From an uncultured Candidatus Saccharibacteria bacterium (GTDB taxonomy: Bacteria; Patescibacteria; Saccharimonadia; Saccharimonadales; UBA6022), in NCBI GenBank assembly GCA_946479115.1, contig CAMLED010000001.1, positions 1-64,000 on the forward strand: DNA of 64,000 bases, written 5' to 3'. The position numbers and the translations under genes were made by a program. Shown piece after piece: positions 1 through 7,832 of this stretch. Positions within the stretch are counted from its first letter, which is position 1. Every line of letters begins with the position of its first letter. The notes below the pieces were generated by a model, which was not told where the DNA came from, did not search any database, and saw only the letters and a list, made by a program, of their open reading frames with translations.

Positions 1-393
1 ATCAAGCAGTTCACGTTCATACAGCATCGGTGCCGAGTGAAACACATCCCACTCTTGGTCAGCCACAATCGGACCCTGGCCGTCAATTGGCTCACCAAAA
101 ACGTTAATAACGCGGCCAATAAAATTCTTACCAACCGGGATCATGATGTCGCGTGCCTCAATCACACACACCATGCCAATATGAAGTGGTGAGGGATCTA
201 GTTTCATGACCACAACGTGATCTTCCAAAACTTGATGGACATAGCCGCGAGTATCATCCTGGAAACGAACCGTCGCGTGCACGTTAGTCGGCTGAAGCCC
301 TCTGATGCTCACCATGAATGAATCAATACCAATAATTTCCCCGACAGGATTACCGGCGGCAACTAACTTTTCGTAGACCTTAGACGTTTCCAC
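1..393 (-). CDS. atpA: F1-type ATPase alpha subunit, N-terminal part (cut by window edge)
   Basis: This is the first 131 codons of a catalytic-head subunit of an F1 ATPase; the rest lies beyond the left edge. The translation shows the alpha N-terminal beta-barrel pattern, with GEIIGIDSFMVSIRGL near residues 18-33 and GRVINVFGEPIDGQGPI at about 95-111, the segment that precedes the nucleotide-binding domain. The Walker A loop is not in the window. The start is GTG at 393, chosen for a GGAGG site about 8 bases upstream; it overlaps the end of the delta-like gene by 14 bases, implying translational coupling. It is the last visible gene of an operon with the delta-like, coiled-coil and c-like genes. 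Alpha is favoured over beta by the MVSIRGL-type strand and by its place after delta. Confidence 0.88.
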   Translation of the reverse strand, partial: METSKVYEKLVAAGNPVGEIIGIDSFMVSIRGLQPTNVHATVRFQDDTRGYVHQVLEDHVVVMKLDPSPLHIGMVCVIEARDIMIPVGKNFIGRVINVFGEPIDGQGPIVADQEWDVFHSAPMLYERELLD

Positions 394-898
394 GCAGCGC
401 CTCCAGTTCTTTGACGAGCACGTCGTGTTGGCCGGTCAGTAATGTCCGTAGGCTCAGGTCATGGATGTGGTTTGGGGTGCGCATATAGACACCCGCCACC
501 AGTGACGGTTGCAGTCCAACTGAAATCACCGCTTGCGGATGGACAGATGTGCGTAGCCACTGCACAATCTGCTGCAGACTTTGTGGGTCAGACTGAACCG
601 CAAATGTCATATGAATAACCGGTACTTTATCTTTCAGGATACGGAGCTGTTGCACCAAGGCGCTGCGGGCTTGTGAGCTATCAAACGTTAATTTGTTTTG
701 CGTTAAAAAGGTGGCAAGCTGCTCAGAAACCGTTGGCCGATCCGCTTGTGGTGCCCCTGTCTTTGCCCGGACTGCCGCCGTAGTCAGATCACTATCTAGT
801 TTTTCAACTTCGGACACCAGCCGTGATACATCAATCTTTGTCACTACACTGGGTGGCAAGATAAAATCAGCAGCTGTTTTCACTGGGGTCTCACTCAT
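380..898 (-). CDS. F1 ATPase delta-subunit-like protein
   Basis: A 172-residue soluble protein in the position of the delta subunit (the link between peripheral stalk and F1 head), directly before alpha. The N-terminal half is helical and divergent. The C-terminal part, SVGLQPSLVAGVYMRTPNH followed by HDLSLRTLL, matches the usual delta ending in which a short strand pair (dPsLiGG-v-irvgn) precedes D-x-S-x-R-x-x-L. Length is close to the family's usual 170-180. The ATG at 896-898 overlaps the stop of the coiled-coil gene in an ATGA junction. The call rests on the C-terminal pattern and gene order; the N-terminal domain would not be recognised alone. Confidence 0.66.
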   Translation of the reverse strand: MSETPVKTAADFILPPSVVTKIDVSRLVSEVEKLDSDLTTAAVRAKTGAPQADRPTVSEQLATFLTQNKLTFDSSQARSALVQQLRILKDKVPVIHMTFAVQSDPQSLQQIVQWLRTSVHPQAVISVGLQPSLVAGVYMRTPNHIHDLSLRTLLTGQHDVLVKELEALRGNV

Positions 899-1800
899 AA
901 TTTCATGTCATCCATGATTTCTTGCTTGTTCGTTTCCATCTGTTTAATGATCATCGGTAACTGTGCCTTCATATCGTATTGGTCACCTAGGGCGCCTAAC
1001 AAATAATGCTCGATAACCTGAGCCATATTGCTTTCAAAAGCACCGACCAGCATGGCTTTTTGATCAGCAACACTCTGCTGCAGTGTTGCACTGAGCTGTT
1101 GATATTGTTGGCTCAAAGCCTGCGCACTGGCATTAAGCGTCTGTAGGGCTGCGTCTTGAGCATCCTTAGTAGCAGTGATCCGAGCTTCATTATCTTTAAA
1201 TACCTTGACTAACAAAGCTGACTGGTCCGCAATCGTCTTTTCCAGTGTAGCGTTGAGCTGCTGTGATTGCTGCTGTGAGCTTTGTGCACTTGTCTGTAGT
1301 GACTGCAGTACCATTTCCTGGGCACCCTGGGTTTTGATCATGCGAGCTTTGTTTTCTTCGAACACCCCAATCATCATCGCCTCTTGGCTGGCCATCGATT
1401 GTTGCAAGGTGGTGGCTAGTTGCTGATATTTATCATGAAGGGTATGAGCATTACGATTCAAAGATTGAATTGCTTGGTCCTGGGCATCTTTGGTGACCTT
1501 GTCGTATTCTGCCAACCGCTCATCAAGCCGCTTTGTTAGTTCCTCATCAACATGTGCGATCGTGGCATCAAGCCGTTTGGTCATGTAGTCTTTAAGATCG
1601 TTATTTACAGTGACAATCGTGTCATCAAGATCTTGCTTAAAACGAACGGCACTTTCGCTAATAACCCGCTCGAAATACTCCTTGCCAGCCTTACGCAGCT
1701 CTTCACGGTAGTGGTCATCAAACATTTCATGGACAGTCTCAAGAACCTCGTCTGGTGGCGAGTGCTTTTTCGACTGATGTTTACCCTGGAACAATCCCAT
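895..1800 (-). CDS. Soluble coiled-coil protein with three 54-residue repeats, stalk-like
   Basis: A 301-residue, highly charged and Gln-rich helical protein located where subunit b (peripheral stalk) would be encoded. Unlike b, it has no N-terminal membrane segment: it opens with a short basic stretch (MGLFQGKHQSKKH) and goes directly into amphipathic helix. Residues 107-160, 161-214 and 215-268 are three tandem copies of one 54-residue unit with conserved Q-x-x-x-L-Q-x-L near the start and YQQL-x-x-TLQ in the middle. The last 33 residues differ and may be the delta/F1-binding end. The start has a GGGTGGGG-like site just upstream and lies 22 bases after the c-like gene. Function as a peripheral or connecting stalk is inferred from context. 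Confidence 0.6.
   Translation of the reverse strand: MGLFQGKHQSKKHSPPDEVLETVHEMFDDHYREELRKAGKEYFERVISESAVRFKQDLDDTIVTVNNDLKDYMTKRLDATIAHVDEELTKRLDERLAEYDKVTKDAQDQAIQSLNRNAHTLHDKYQQLATTLQQSMASQEAMMIGVFEENKARMIKTQGAQEMVLQSLQTSAQSSQQQSQQLNATLEKTIADQSALLVKVFKDNEARITATKDAQDAALQTLNASAQALSQQYQQLSATLQQSVADQKAMLVGAFESNMAQVIEHYLLGALGDQYDMKAQLPMIIKQMETNKQEIMDDMKL
997..1482 (-). repeat. Three tandem 162-bp coding repeats (54 residues each)
   Basis: Codons 107-268 of the coiled-coil gene split into three equal 54-codon units at 1482-1321, 1320-1159 and 1158-997. The units align without gaps. DNA identity is partial, so the duplication is old or under protein-level selection. Confidence 0.8.
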
Positions 1801-1822
1801 GTTTACCCCACCCTAATTTGCG

Positions 1823-2662
1823 TCATAGCTTTAATAGTAAATATACCGCAAATAGGCCAATAGTTAAAATCACGATACTGGTTAAAATCACTTCAAATAG
1901 GGCTCGGAAAATTGATTTCTTGGACATTGGATTACGTCCAATCGAGATCATACCGTTACGTATACCCGAATACAGCACGGCGATGGCCGCAATTAAACTG
2001 ATGGCAGTAATACCTAGACTGAGATACATGCGAATTGGGCTGACTTCTTTTTCTGCAATCGCCTGACCAACTCGTTCAAGCACTTCTGGCAGTTTCGTTT
2101 TAGTACTTTTCTCATTTGGATTCCGACGGATATCGATCGTCACTGGAATCGAACCGAGTGTCACAGTTTTAGTTGTCTTGCCAGAGGTGTCTTTCAAGCT
2201 GGTCGTGCCGAGTGTGACACCCTTGCCGTCAAATGATCCACCTGCACGGCCAAATACCGTTTTCTCTGCATCGGCTTTCATGGCCACGCCGTTAATTGAT
2301 GAAAGCGTCACGTAGTCACCAGCAGCAATCGCACCAGCCTGAGTACTGACGAGGACGTTGTACGTTCCAGATACAGCCACAAATGTTTCATTTTCACGTC
2401 CTTCATTTGAGAGTGTTAGTGGTTGCTGACTGCGGTCTACAGTCACGCCAAACATGTTTTCAAGTTGCGATTGAGTCGCAATCTTAACTCGATCACTGTC
2501 CTTGCCGGTCAGCTGAACAATTGTGCCATTATCGAGTGGCGTATCGGCGCTATAGCCTTGGACACTGCCACCCCCATAGGTAGCCGCCGACACTGACAAG
2601 CTAGCGAGCACGACAAGTCCGACGACACCCGCCAAACCTAAAATAATTCGCAATAATCTCAC
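1823..2662 (-). CDS. Secreted-domain protein ending in an ATPase c-ring-like hairpin
   Basis: A 279-residue protein with a GTG start, a signal peptide (residues 5-27, ending near SVSAA), an extracytoplasmic beta-rich region (about 28-190) and a C-terminal pair of membrane helices. The pair is about residues 211-232 and 250-277, with a polar loop containing GRNP. Hairpin length, the small-residue stretch before the loop (SGIRNGMISIG) and the R-N-P turn resemble F-type c subunits. In c subunits the essential Glu/Asp sits about 18 residues after the loop Pro; here that position is Ile, and the only nearby acid is a Glu at +12. The outer domain contains a G-x-I-x-x-GDYVTLSSINGVAMKA segment of the kind seen in surface-fibre proteins. 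It is the first gene of the operon, and no a-subunit gene lies upstream. A non-ion-translocating anchor is the preferred inference. Confidence 0.6.
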   Translation of the reverse strand: MRLLRIILGLAGVVGLVVLASLSVSAATYGGGSVQGYSADTPLDNGTIVQLTGKDSDRVKIATQSQLENMFGVTVDRSQQPLTLSNEGRENETFVAVSGTYNVLVSTQAGAIAAGDYVTLSSINGVAMKADAEKTVFGRAGGSFDGKGVTLGTTSLKDTSGKTTKTVTLGSIPVTIDIRRNPNEKSTKTKLPEVLERVGQAIAEKEVSPIRMYLSLGITAISLIAAIAVLYSGIRNGMISIGRNPMSKKSIFRALFEVILTSIVILTIGLFAVYLLLKL

Positions 2663-2704
2663 TGTTTGTTATACTCCATACGCCCTAGTGACGCGCTTGG
2701 GCTT

Positions 2705-2713
2705 ATTATACCA
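2705..2713 (-). promoter_or_regulatory. Extended -10 promoter of the ATPase-like operon
   Basis: On the minus strand this reads TGGTATAAT, a perfect extended -10. No convincing -35 is visible. The predicted start is near 2698, giving a leader of about 35 bases before the GTG at 2662, with GGAG 11 bases before the GTG. Confidence 0.65.
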
Positions 2714-2808
2714 TAACCTCTATGCTATTCTCGAGCTGATTAACCCATAAAAATCGTCTATGAAAACAACCGTATTGCTACCGAGCTCATGAAGTCTCAT
2801 AACCCTTG

Positions 2809-2835
2809 TTGACCCCATGACGCTTGTGGTAAAAT
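2809..2835 (+). promoter_or_regulatory. Promoter for the fibre-like gene
   Basis: TTGACC at 2809-2814 and an extended -10 TGGTAAAAT at 2827-2835, spacer 15. The predicted start near 2842 leaves a leader of about 63 bases. A weaker TAAAAC at 2892-2897, 7 bases before the ATG, could instead give a leaderless message. Confidence 0.5.
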
Positions 2836-2904
2836 AATCGCAAGCTTTGATGAACCACCACACGTCACAAGTGAAACAAACATTTACGGTGTAAAACGAT
2901 CCAA

Positions 2905-5900
2905 ATGACCGTGTGGTATTCTCTTCCCACTATCTTTAATCGGCGACATGCGCTGCGAATAGCAGGGTTCCTCGCGTTATGCGTGGCGTTAATTACAACG
3001 CTATTATTTTCGACGATTTCACACGCTCTCCCTAATGTCACCAGGACCTTAACCTTCCAAGGCCGCCTACTTACCTCTAGTGGCTCTGTTGTTGCCGACG
3101 GCCACTACAATATGCAGTTCAAGATTTATCAAGATGGTAGCGGCACAGCAGCCGGTAACCCCGACGGCACGCTGAAATGGACAGAAACCTATGTCAATAA
3201 CGGCGGTACCGATGGTGTCGAGGTAAAAAATGGTTTCTTCTCGGTTGCGTTGGGCTCTAATACTCCTTTCGGCACCAGTGTTGATTGGAACCAAAATGCG
3301 CTATGGCTATCGATGAACATTGCTGGCAATACCGCCGCCTGTTCAACCTTCGGCACTTCTCCGTGTGTGGCCGATGGTGAAATGCTGCCTATGAAGCGCA
3401 TTACTGCAACACCATTCGCCCTTAACTCTGGCGCAGTTGGTGGTAAAACCGCTGATGATCTAGTGCAATTAGGTCAAGGTGTCCAGACAGATGCCAGCAA
3501 CAATAGCAGTATCTTCGTCAATAAAACCGGAACCGGCAATCTCGTCCAGCTTCAGGCTGGCGGCACCGATGCCTTTACCCTCAACAATGCTGGCAGTATT
3601 ACCCTTGGCTCATCTGCCAATCAATCACTTTCGGTTGCTACAGCCGCTAGCGGTGCCGGTAAATCACTGACTATAAGCGCGGGTACGGCGGCCAGCGGTA
3701 GCAATCAAATCGGTGGCGATGTGGTCCTTCAAGGTGGTGCCGGTAATGGTACTGGCGATAGTGGCAATGTTATCGTTAAGGCTAATGGTACAGATTCGAC
3801 GGGTACATTCCAGGTACAAAATGCTGCTGGCGACACACTGTTTAATGTCGACACTAGCAGTAGTACTGTATCTGTCGGGACAATCAACCTCTCAACCGGA
3901 GGTTCAGGTGGCTCGGGTGACACCATGAGTCTATGGAACGAAGAACCCGTCACCGCTACAAGCTATAACGACGCAACCCCGCTCAACTTCGGTGTTACGT
4001 TCAGAAGTGATGTCGACGGCTACGTCAAAGGTGTTAAATTCTTTAATCCACAATTTGGTAATGGAACCGGTAATGATGTCGGTAAACTATGGGCCTGTAA
4101 CAGTGCCGACTGTTTCCTCGGGAGCGGTGGTACGGAACTTGCCAGTGTAAACTTCCCGATGGACATGTCCGAGGGTTGGCAAACCGCCAACTTCAGTACT
4201 CCTGTTCATATCTCTCCCGGTACTTTTTATGTTGTCAGTTACTATGCAACGGCCGGGCGCTACAAAGCATCACCAGGCTATTTCACAAACGATTACCACA
4301 ATGCGCCACTCCACGCTCTAAAAACAAGCACTACACAAAACGGTAGTTTTAACCCAAGTAGTGCCGGCTTCCCAACAAATACCTTCGGTGCCGCTAACTA
4401 CTGGGTTGATGTTGTCTTTCAAGCGTCAGGCAGCACCGACCAGATTAGTTCAGGCGGTGACTTCATTATCACTTCTGGCGGCGCAATGACCATAGGACCA
4501 ACGAGTAATTCATTAGCACTACAAGGTAACGCCATTAACATAGCCGCCACCAACGGAGGTAACGTCAGCATCCAAGGTGGCAATGCGACAGTAAGTAATG
4601 GCAACGGCGGAACTCTCACCCTTAGCGGCGGTGCTGGCAATGGCACTGGCGTCAGTGGGCTTGTCGTCATGAACACACCGACATTCTCGACCGTTACGAA
4701 TGACGCTAACTGCTACGCAGGCGGTGCAGTTGTAGCCAGTAGCTGTACAATTACTGCGTCGACGGTTAACAATAATGCCGCGGCCATTATTGGTTTTAGC
4801 GCCACAGGACAAACCGCCACCTTGCCTGATCCAACTATTACAACTGCTGGACGGATTCTTTATGTTACTGCAGCCGGTGCCTCAGAAACCTTTACACTCA
4901 AGGCGAATACAGGTGGCGATGCTGAGCAAAACGTCACAATGCGTCGCAACACCACCGCAACGCTTTTATGGAATGGTAATGACTGGACGGTAGCGGGCGG
5001 TTCAAGCTCGACCACTCTCCAGGATGCCTATACGAACACTCCACAAGACGCTGCGGGCTCTGATGTTGTCGTCAGTAATAACGGTGCAAATACTGGCGGA
5101 CTCACTATTCGTGATAGCAGTACCAACCCAGTTAATGGATCGTTGCTTGATGTTAAAAATGCTATCAGCGATAGCCTCTTCTCGGTCAATAGCAAGGTGA
5201 CTGATGGTACCGAACATGCTTCTGACGGTGGCGTTCACACAGGAGCCAGTCTCAGCACCAATTGGCCTGCTGTTGGCAGCGCCACTGTCACTCGAATTAC
5301 CTCTGATGGCCAAGAAGGCGGCGATAGTGCCCAAGTTGCTGCTGGCACGAGCGCTAACAATGGTGTTCGCAATAAACTGTCGATCAATCCACAACTTAGC
5401 ACAAAATACCAAGTCTCGGTCTATGCCAAACTCACCTCAGGATCTGCCTTTACCGATTTCAAGGTACGCTACTCGCCAGATGGTGGTTCAAGCTTTGTTG
5501 ATTGTGCCAGCTATAACACCCAGACCGTCACAACGAGCGGTTGGTCTCAAATTACTTGTGAAATTACGACTTCCGCCACGACCGTGACTGATCCATATGT
5601 CTACCTTGTCCAGCCAACCGCTCCTGGGAGTGCCCGAACCTATCTAGTAGATACATTATCGTTTACCCTAGCCTCAAATAATACGCCAAACGTTAAGGTT
5701 GGTAGTGGCTCTGGCACTGGCAGCATCACTCTCTTTACTCTCGATAAATCTGCTTCAGCACCGGCAGCTGATGATAACGATTCACTGCTCGGTAGTATGT
5801 ACTACGACACTACCCTTGGGAAAGTTCAGTGTTACGAATCAGAAGGCTGGGGACAGTGTGGCGCTAGTCCAGATATATTTGTCACGATCAGTCCTGAATA

Positions 5901-6405
5901 TACCAACGCTGTTATGAACGGTACCGATATTGGTACGATTACGTCCGACCTATGCTCTGACTCACTCAATATTAACGATGGCAGTAGCTCACAACCAACA
6001 ATCTGTGGCACTAACGAGACCTACAACTTCTACAAATGGACCTCGGCCGAATCAACGACGCAAACGCGTAGTATCTACGTTACCTATCAACTACCAAGCA
6101 CCTTCAAGCAATTCGCTGCCGGCCTGACCAGCCTCAAGGGCCGCACTAACAGTGCCGACTCAAGCGTTAACTACCAGGTATACCGCGATCATGGCAGTAG
6201 TGGCCTCACGGCCTGTGGCTCGGCTGTATCGGTATCGACCGGATCCCAATCTAGTTGGCAACAGGCCACAGCTTCGGGTAGCGCCGATCCATCAACCTGT
6301 GGCTTTGAAGCCGGTGACAGTATTCTGTTCAGGATCAATCTGACTGCCAAAAGCAATGCTAATGCCTATGTCAGTAATCTCAGCTTTGTCTTTAATAACA
6401 GCTAG
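2905..6405 (+). CDS. Large secreted fibre-like surface protein
   Basis: A 1166-residue exported protein. An N-terminal hydrophobic stretch (about 17-41, ending SHALP) serves as signal peptide or anchor. It is followed by a VTRTLTFQGRLL...ADGHYNMQFKIYQDG segment typical of CPR surface proteins. The body is Gly/Ser/Thr/Asn-rich and low-complexity, with recurring motifs such as LQGGAGNGTG (around residues 275 and 575) and GGNVSIQGGN, suggesting a beta-solenoid or fibre stalk. Lectin- or jelly-roll-like stretches occupy about 340-510 and 790-930. No LPXTG or C-terminal membrane helix is visible, so the attachment mode is unknown. No Shine-Dalgarno precedes the ATG. Adhesion or host contact is an inference from architecture. 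Confidence 0.6.
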   Translation: MTVWYSLPTIFNRRHALRIAGFLALCVALITTLLFSTISHALPNVTRTLTFQGRLLTSSGSVVADGHYNMQFKIYQDGSGTAAGNPDGTLKWTETYVNNGGTDGVEVKNGFFSVALGSNTPFGTSVDWNQNALWLSMNIAGNTAACSTFGTSPCVADGEMLPMKRITATPFALNSGAVGGKTADDLVQLGQGVQTDASNNSSIFVNKTGTGNLVQLQAGGTDAFTLNNAGSITLGSSANQSLSVATAASGAGKSLTISAGTAASGSNQIGGDVVLQGGAGNGTGDSGNVIVKANGTDSTGTFQVQNAAGDTLFNVDTSSSTVSVGTINLSTGGSGGSGDTMSLWNEEPVTATSYNDATPLNFGVTFRSDVDGYVKGVKFFNPQFGNGTGNDVGKLWACNSADCFLGSGGTELASVNFPMDMSEGWQTANFSTPVHISPGTFYVVSYYATAGRYKASPGYFTNDYHNAPLHALKTSTTQNGSFNPSSAGFPTNTFGAANYWVDVVFQASGSTDQISSGGDFIITSGGAMTIGPTSNSLALQGNAINIAATNGGNVSIQGGNATVSNGNGGTLTLSGGAGNGTGVSGLVVMNTPTFSTVTNDANCYAGGAVVASSCTITASTVNNNAAAIIGFSATGQTATLPDPTITTAGRILYVTAAGASETFTLKANTGGDAEQNVTMRRNTTATLLWNGNDWTVAGGSSSTTLQDAYTNTPQDAAGSDVVVSNNGANTGGLTIRDSSTNPVNGSLLDVKNAISDSLFSVNSKVTDGTEHASDGGVHTGASLSTNWPAVGSATVTRITSDGQEGGDSAQVAAGTSANNGVRNKLSINPQLSTKYQVSVYAKLTSGSAFTDFKVRYSPDGGSSFVDCASYNTQTVTTSGWSQITCEITTSATTVTDPYVYLVQPTAPGSARTYLVDTLSFTLASNNTPNVKVGSGSGTGSITLFTLDKSASAPAADDNDSLLGSMYYDTTLGKVQCYESEGWGQCGASPDIFVTISPEYTNAVMNGTDIGTITSDLCSDSLNINDGSSSQPTICGTNETYNFYKWTSAESTTQTRSIYVTYQLPSTFKQFAAGLTSLKGRTNSADSSVNYQVYRDHGSSGLTACGSAVSVSTGSQSSWQQATASGSADPSTCGFEAGDSILFRINLTAKSNANAYVSNLSFVFNNS

Positions 6406-6426
6406 CGCTGCTTGGCGCGCCATCCC

Positions 6427-6435
6427 TGTTATGCT
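6427..6435 (+). promoter_or_regulatory. Possible extended -10 before the 6470 gene
   Basis: TGTTATGCT has the TGn spacing used elsewhere in the window, 34 bases before the GTG at 6470. No clear -35 is present. Confidence 0.35.
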
Positions 6436-6469
6436 AAGCTAACAGTAGTAATCAAGAGGGGCATCACGC

Positions 6470-7114
6470 GTGGATTTCAAAAAACCAACTAGCTATACCG
6501 AAGGCCGACCAAAGCTCAATGTGCCAGAGCGCGGTAGTTCAACACGCCTTAGCACGTCGTCTTCTTCGTCGCCACAGTCGCTGCGAGGCGCTTTTAAAAC
6601 CGCTGGACAATTAGTTGTGCAGCGTTTACCTCGTTCTAAAAAAGCCATCCTCATCACTCTTACCGTCATTATCCTGACAACTGGAACAATCTGGCTCCTT
6701 ACAGAAAAACACCAGGCCGATGTAAATAGTCGTGCCAAACTACCCGAATTTCAGACCGTCTTACCGGGTACCAAATCCGTCAGCGAGCTAGGTGGCTGGC
6801 GTCGCATTAGCCCACCACAAAAAGACCCTGTCTTTGCTTATGCCGATACTATTGGTGATGTGCCAGTTAGTATTAGCCAACAACCATTACCGGCGTCATT
6901 CCGAGACGATGTTGATGCCAAGGTGGCCGAAATGGCCAAGAAGTTCAATGCCACGACTAAAATCGACGCTGGTGGTACAAAAGTATACGTCGGTACCTCA
7001 GCCAAGGGGCCACAATCTGCCATCTTGACAAAGAATGGGTTATTAATTCTGATTAAATCACAGTCAAAAGTTGACGACGCGGCCTGGGCTGACTACGTTA
7101 AATCGCTCAGCTAA
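6470..7114 (+). CDS. Single-pass membrane protein, unknown
   Basis: A 214-residue protein with a basic, Ser-rich N-terminal region (1-62), one membrane helix (about 63-82, AILITLTVIILTTGTIWLL) and an outer domain of about 130 residues with no family I recognise. The domain has alternating beta strands and no Cys. GTG start at 6470, supported by AAGAGGGG about 7 bases upstream. It converges with the next gene on the other strand: the stop codons are separated by only two bases. The partner has the same layout (short cytoplasmic tail, one helix, outer domain), so both may belong to a surface or pilus-associated set. No function is assigned. Confidence 0.55.
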   Translation: MDFKKPTSYTEGRPKLNVPERGSSTRLSTSSSSSPQSLRGAFKTAGQLVVQRLPRSKKAILITLTVIILTTGTIWLLTEKHQADVNSRAKLPEFQTVLPGTKSVSELGGWRRISPPQKDPVFAYADTIGDVPVSISQQPLPASFRDDVDAKVAEMAKKFNATTKIDAGGTKVYVGTSAKGPQSAILTKNGLLILIKSQSKVDDAAWADYVKSLS

Positions 7115-7116
7115 TA

Positions 7117-7707
7117 CTAGTGTGTACTCTTGTATTTGTCGATAGACTGGGCAACTTTGCCGTTAGTCTTGAGGTTTTCATAGAACAAAACCTGATCTTT
7201 TGAGATAATCATCTGATCTTCTGGACCATGGATTTCATCACCAAGTTTAATAAGCTGGACATTACTTTGATCGTTAGTCGTTGCCTGTGGGTTGGCTGAG
7301 TCAGCCTCACTCCCTGCCTGAGTTTGCAGATAATAGATATCGGTTAATTTCATGTATTCATTACCAGCCGACTGTAATTTCCCGAAGTATACCTGGCCGT
7401 TAGTAAAGAATACGGCTTGATATTTGCCACTATCGATTGCTGGACCAGGAGTATGCAATTTAGACCAGGCAAACCAGCCTAATGCACCGAGCACTACGAT
7501 TGCGATAACGATAATTGGCCAGGTAAAGCGCTTTTTCGATGACTTCTTTGCCTTGGCGGGAGCATGGTGTGGCATAGCTGGTGCCTGGTGAACCACTTTT
7601 GGCGCCTCGGCAACCGGTTGCGGTACCTCTGGTTGCCGTCGTGCTGGCTCAGGTCCTACAGCCCCTCTGTCCACTGGTCGTGGCACCCGTAACCCTCCAT
7701 CCATCAT
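7117..7707 (-). CDS. Single-pass membrane protein with Pro/Ala-rich tail, unknown
   Basis: A 196-residue protein. Residues 1-57 are rich in Pro, Ala, Arg and His and end in a Lys/Arg cluster (KAKKSSKKR). One membrane helix spans about 61-80 (WPIIVIAIVVLGALGWFAW). The outer part (about 90-185) contains YQAVFFTNGQVYFGKL, a pattern shared by many small CPR membrane proteins of unknown role. Start ATG at 7707 with GGAGAGAAGG upstream; a second Met follows directly. It is transcribed towards the 6470 gene. The positive-inside rule puts the Pro-rich tail in the cytoplasm. Confidence 0.6.
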   Translation of the reverse strand: MMDGGLRVPRPVDRGAVGPEPARRQPEVPQPVAEAPKVVHQAPAMPHHAPAKAKKSSKKRFTWPIIVIAIVVLGALGWFAWSKLHTPGPAIDSGKYQAVFFTNGQVYFGKLQSAGNEYMKLTDIYYLQTQAGSEADSANPQATTNDQSNVQLIKLGDEIHGPEDQMIISKDQVLFYENLKTNGKVAQSIDKYKSTH

Positions 7708-7820
7708 TTCCTTCTCTCCAATTACCTATACTTGTTGGACTAATCTTACCATAAGGGGCATGAGACTTTCAACAAAACTGGGCGACCTTACGAATATTGC
7801 CATAAACATCAAGCGTACTA

Positions 7821-7826
7821 TATATT
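7821..7826 (+). promoter_or_regulatory. -10 box for a leaderless glycosidase message
   Basis: TATATT six bases before the ATG at 7833; no ribosome-binding site lies between. Confidence 0.4.
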
Positions 7827-7832
7827 GTTACT

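Noticed and set aside
1552..2066. Plus-strand open frames opposite the ATPase-like genes
   Set aside because: They mirror well-supported minus-strand genes, lack ribosome-binding sites and show no protein family features.
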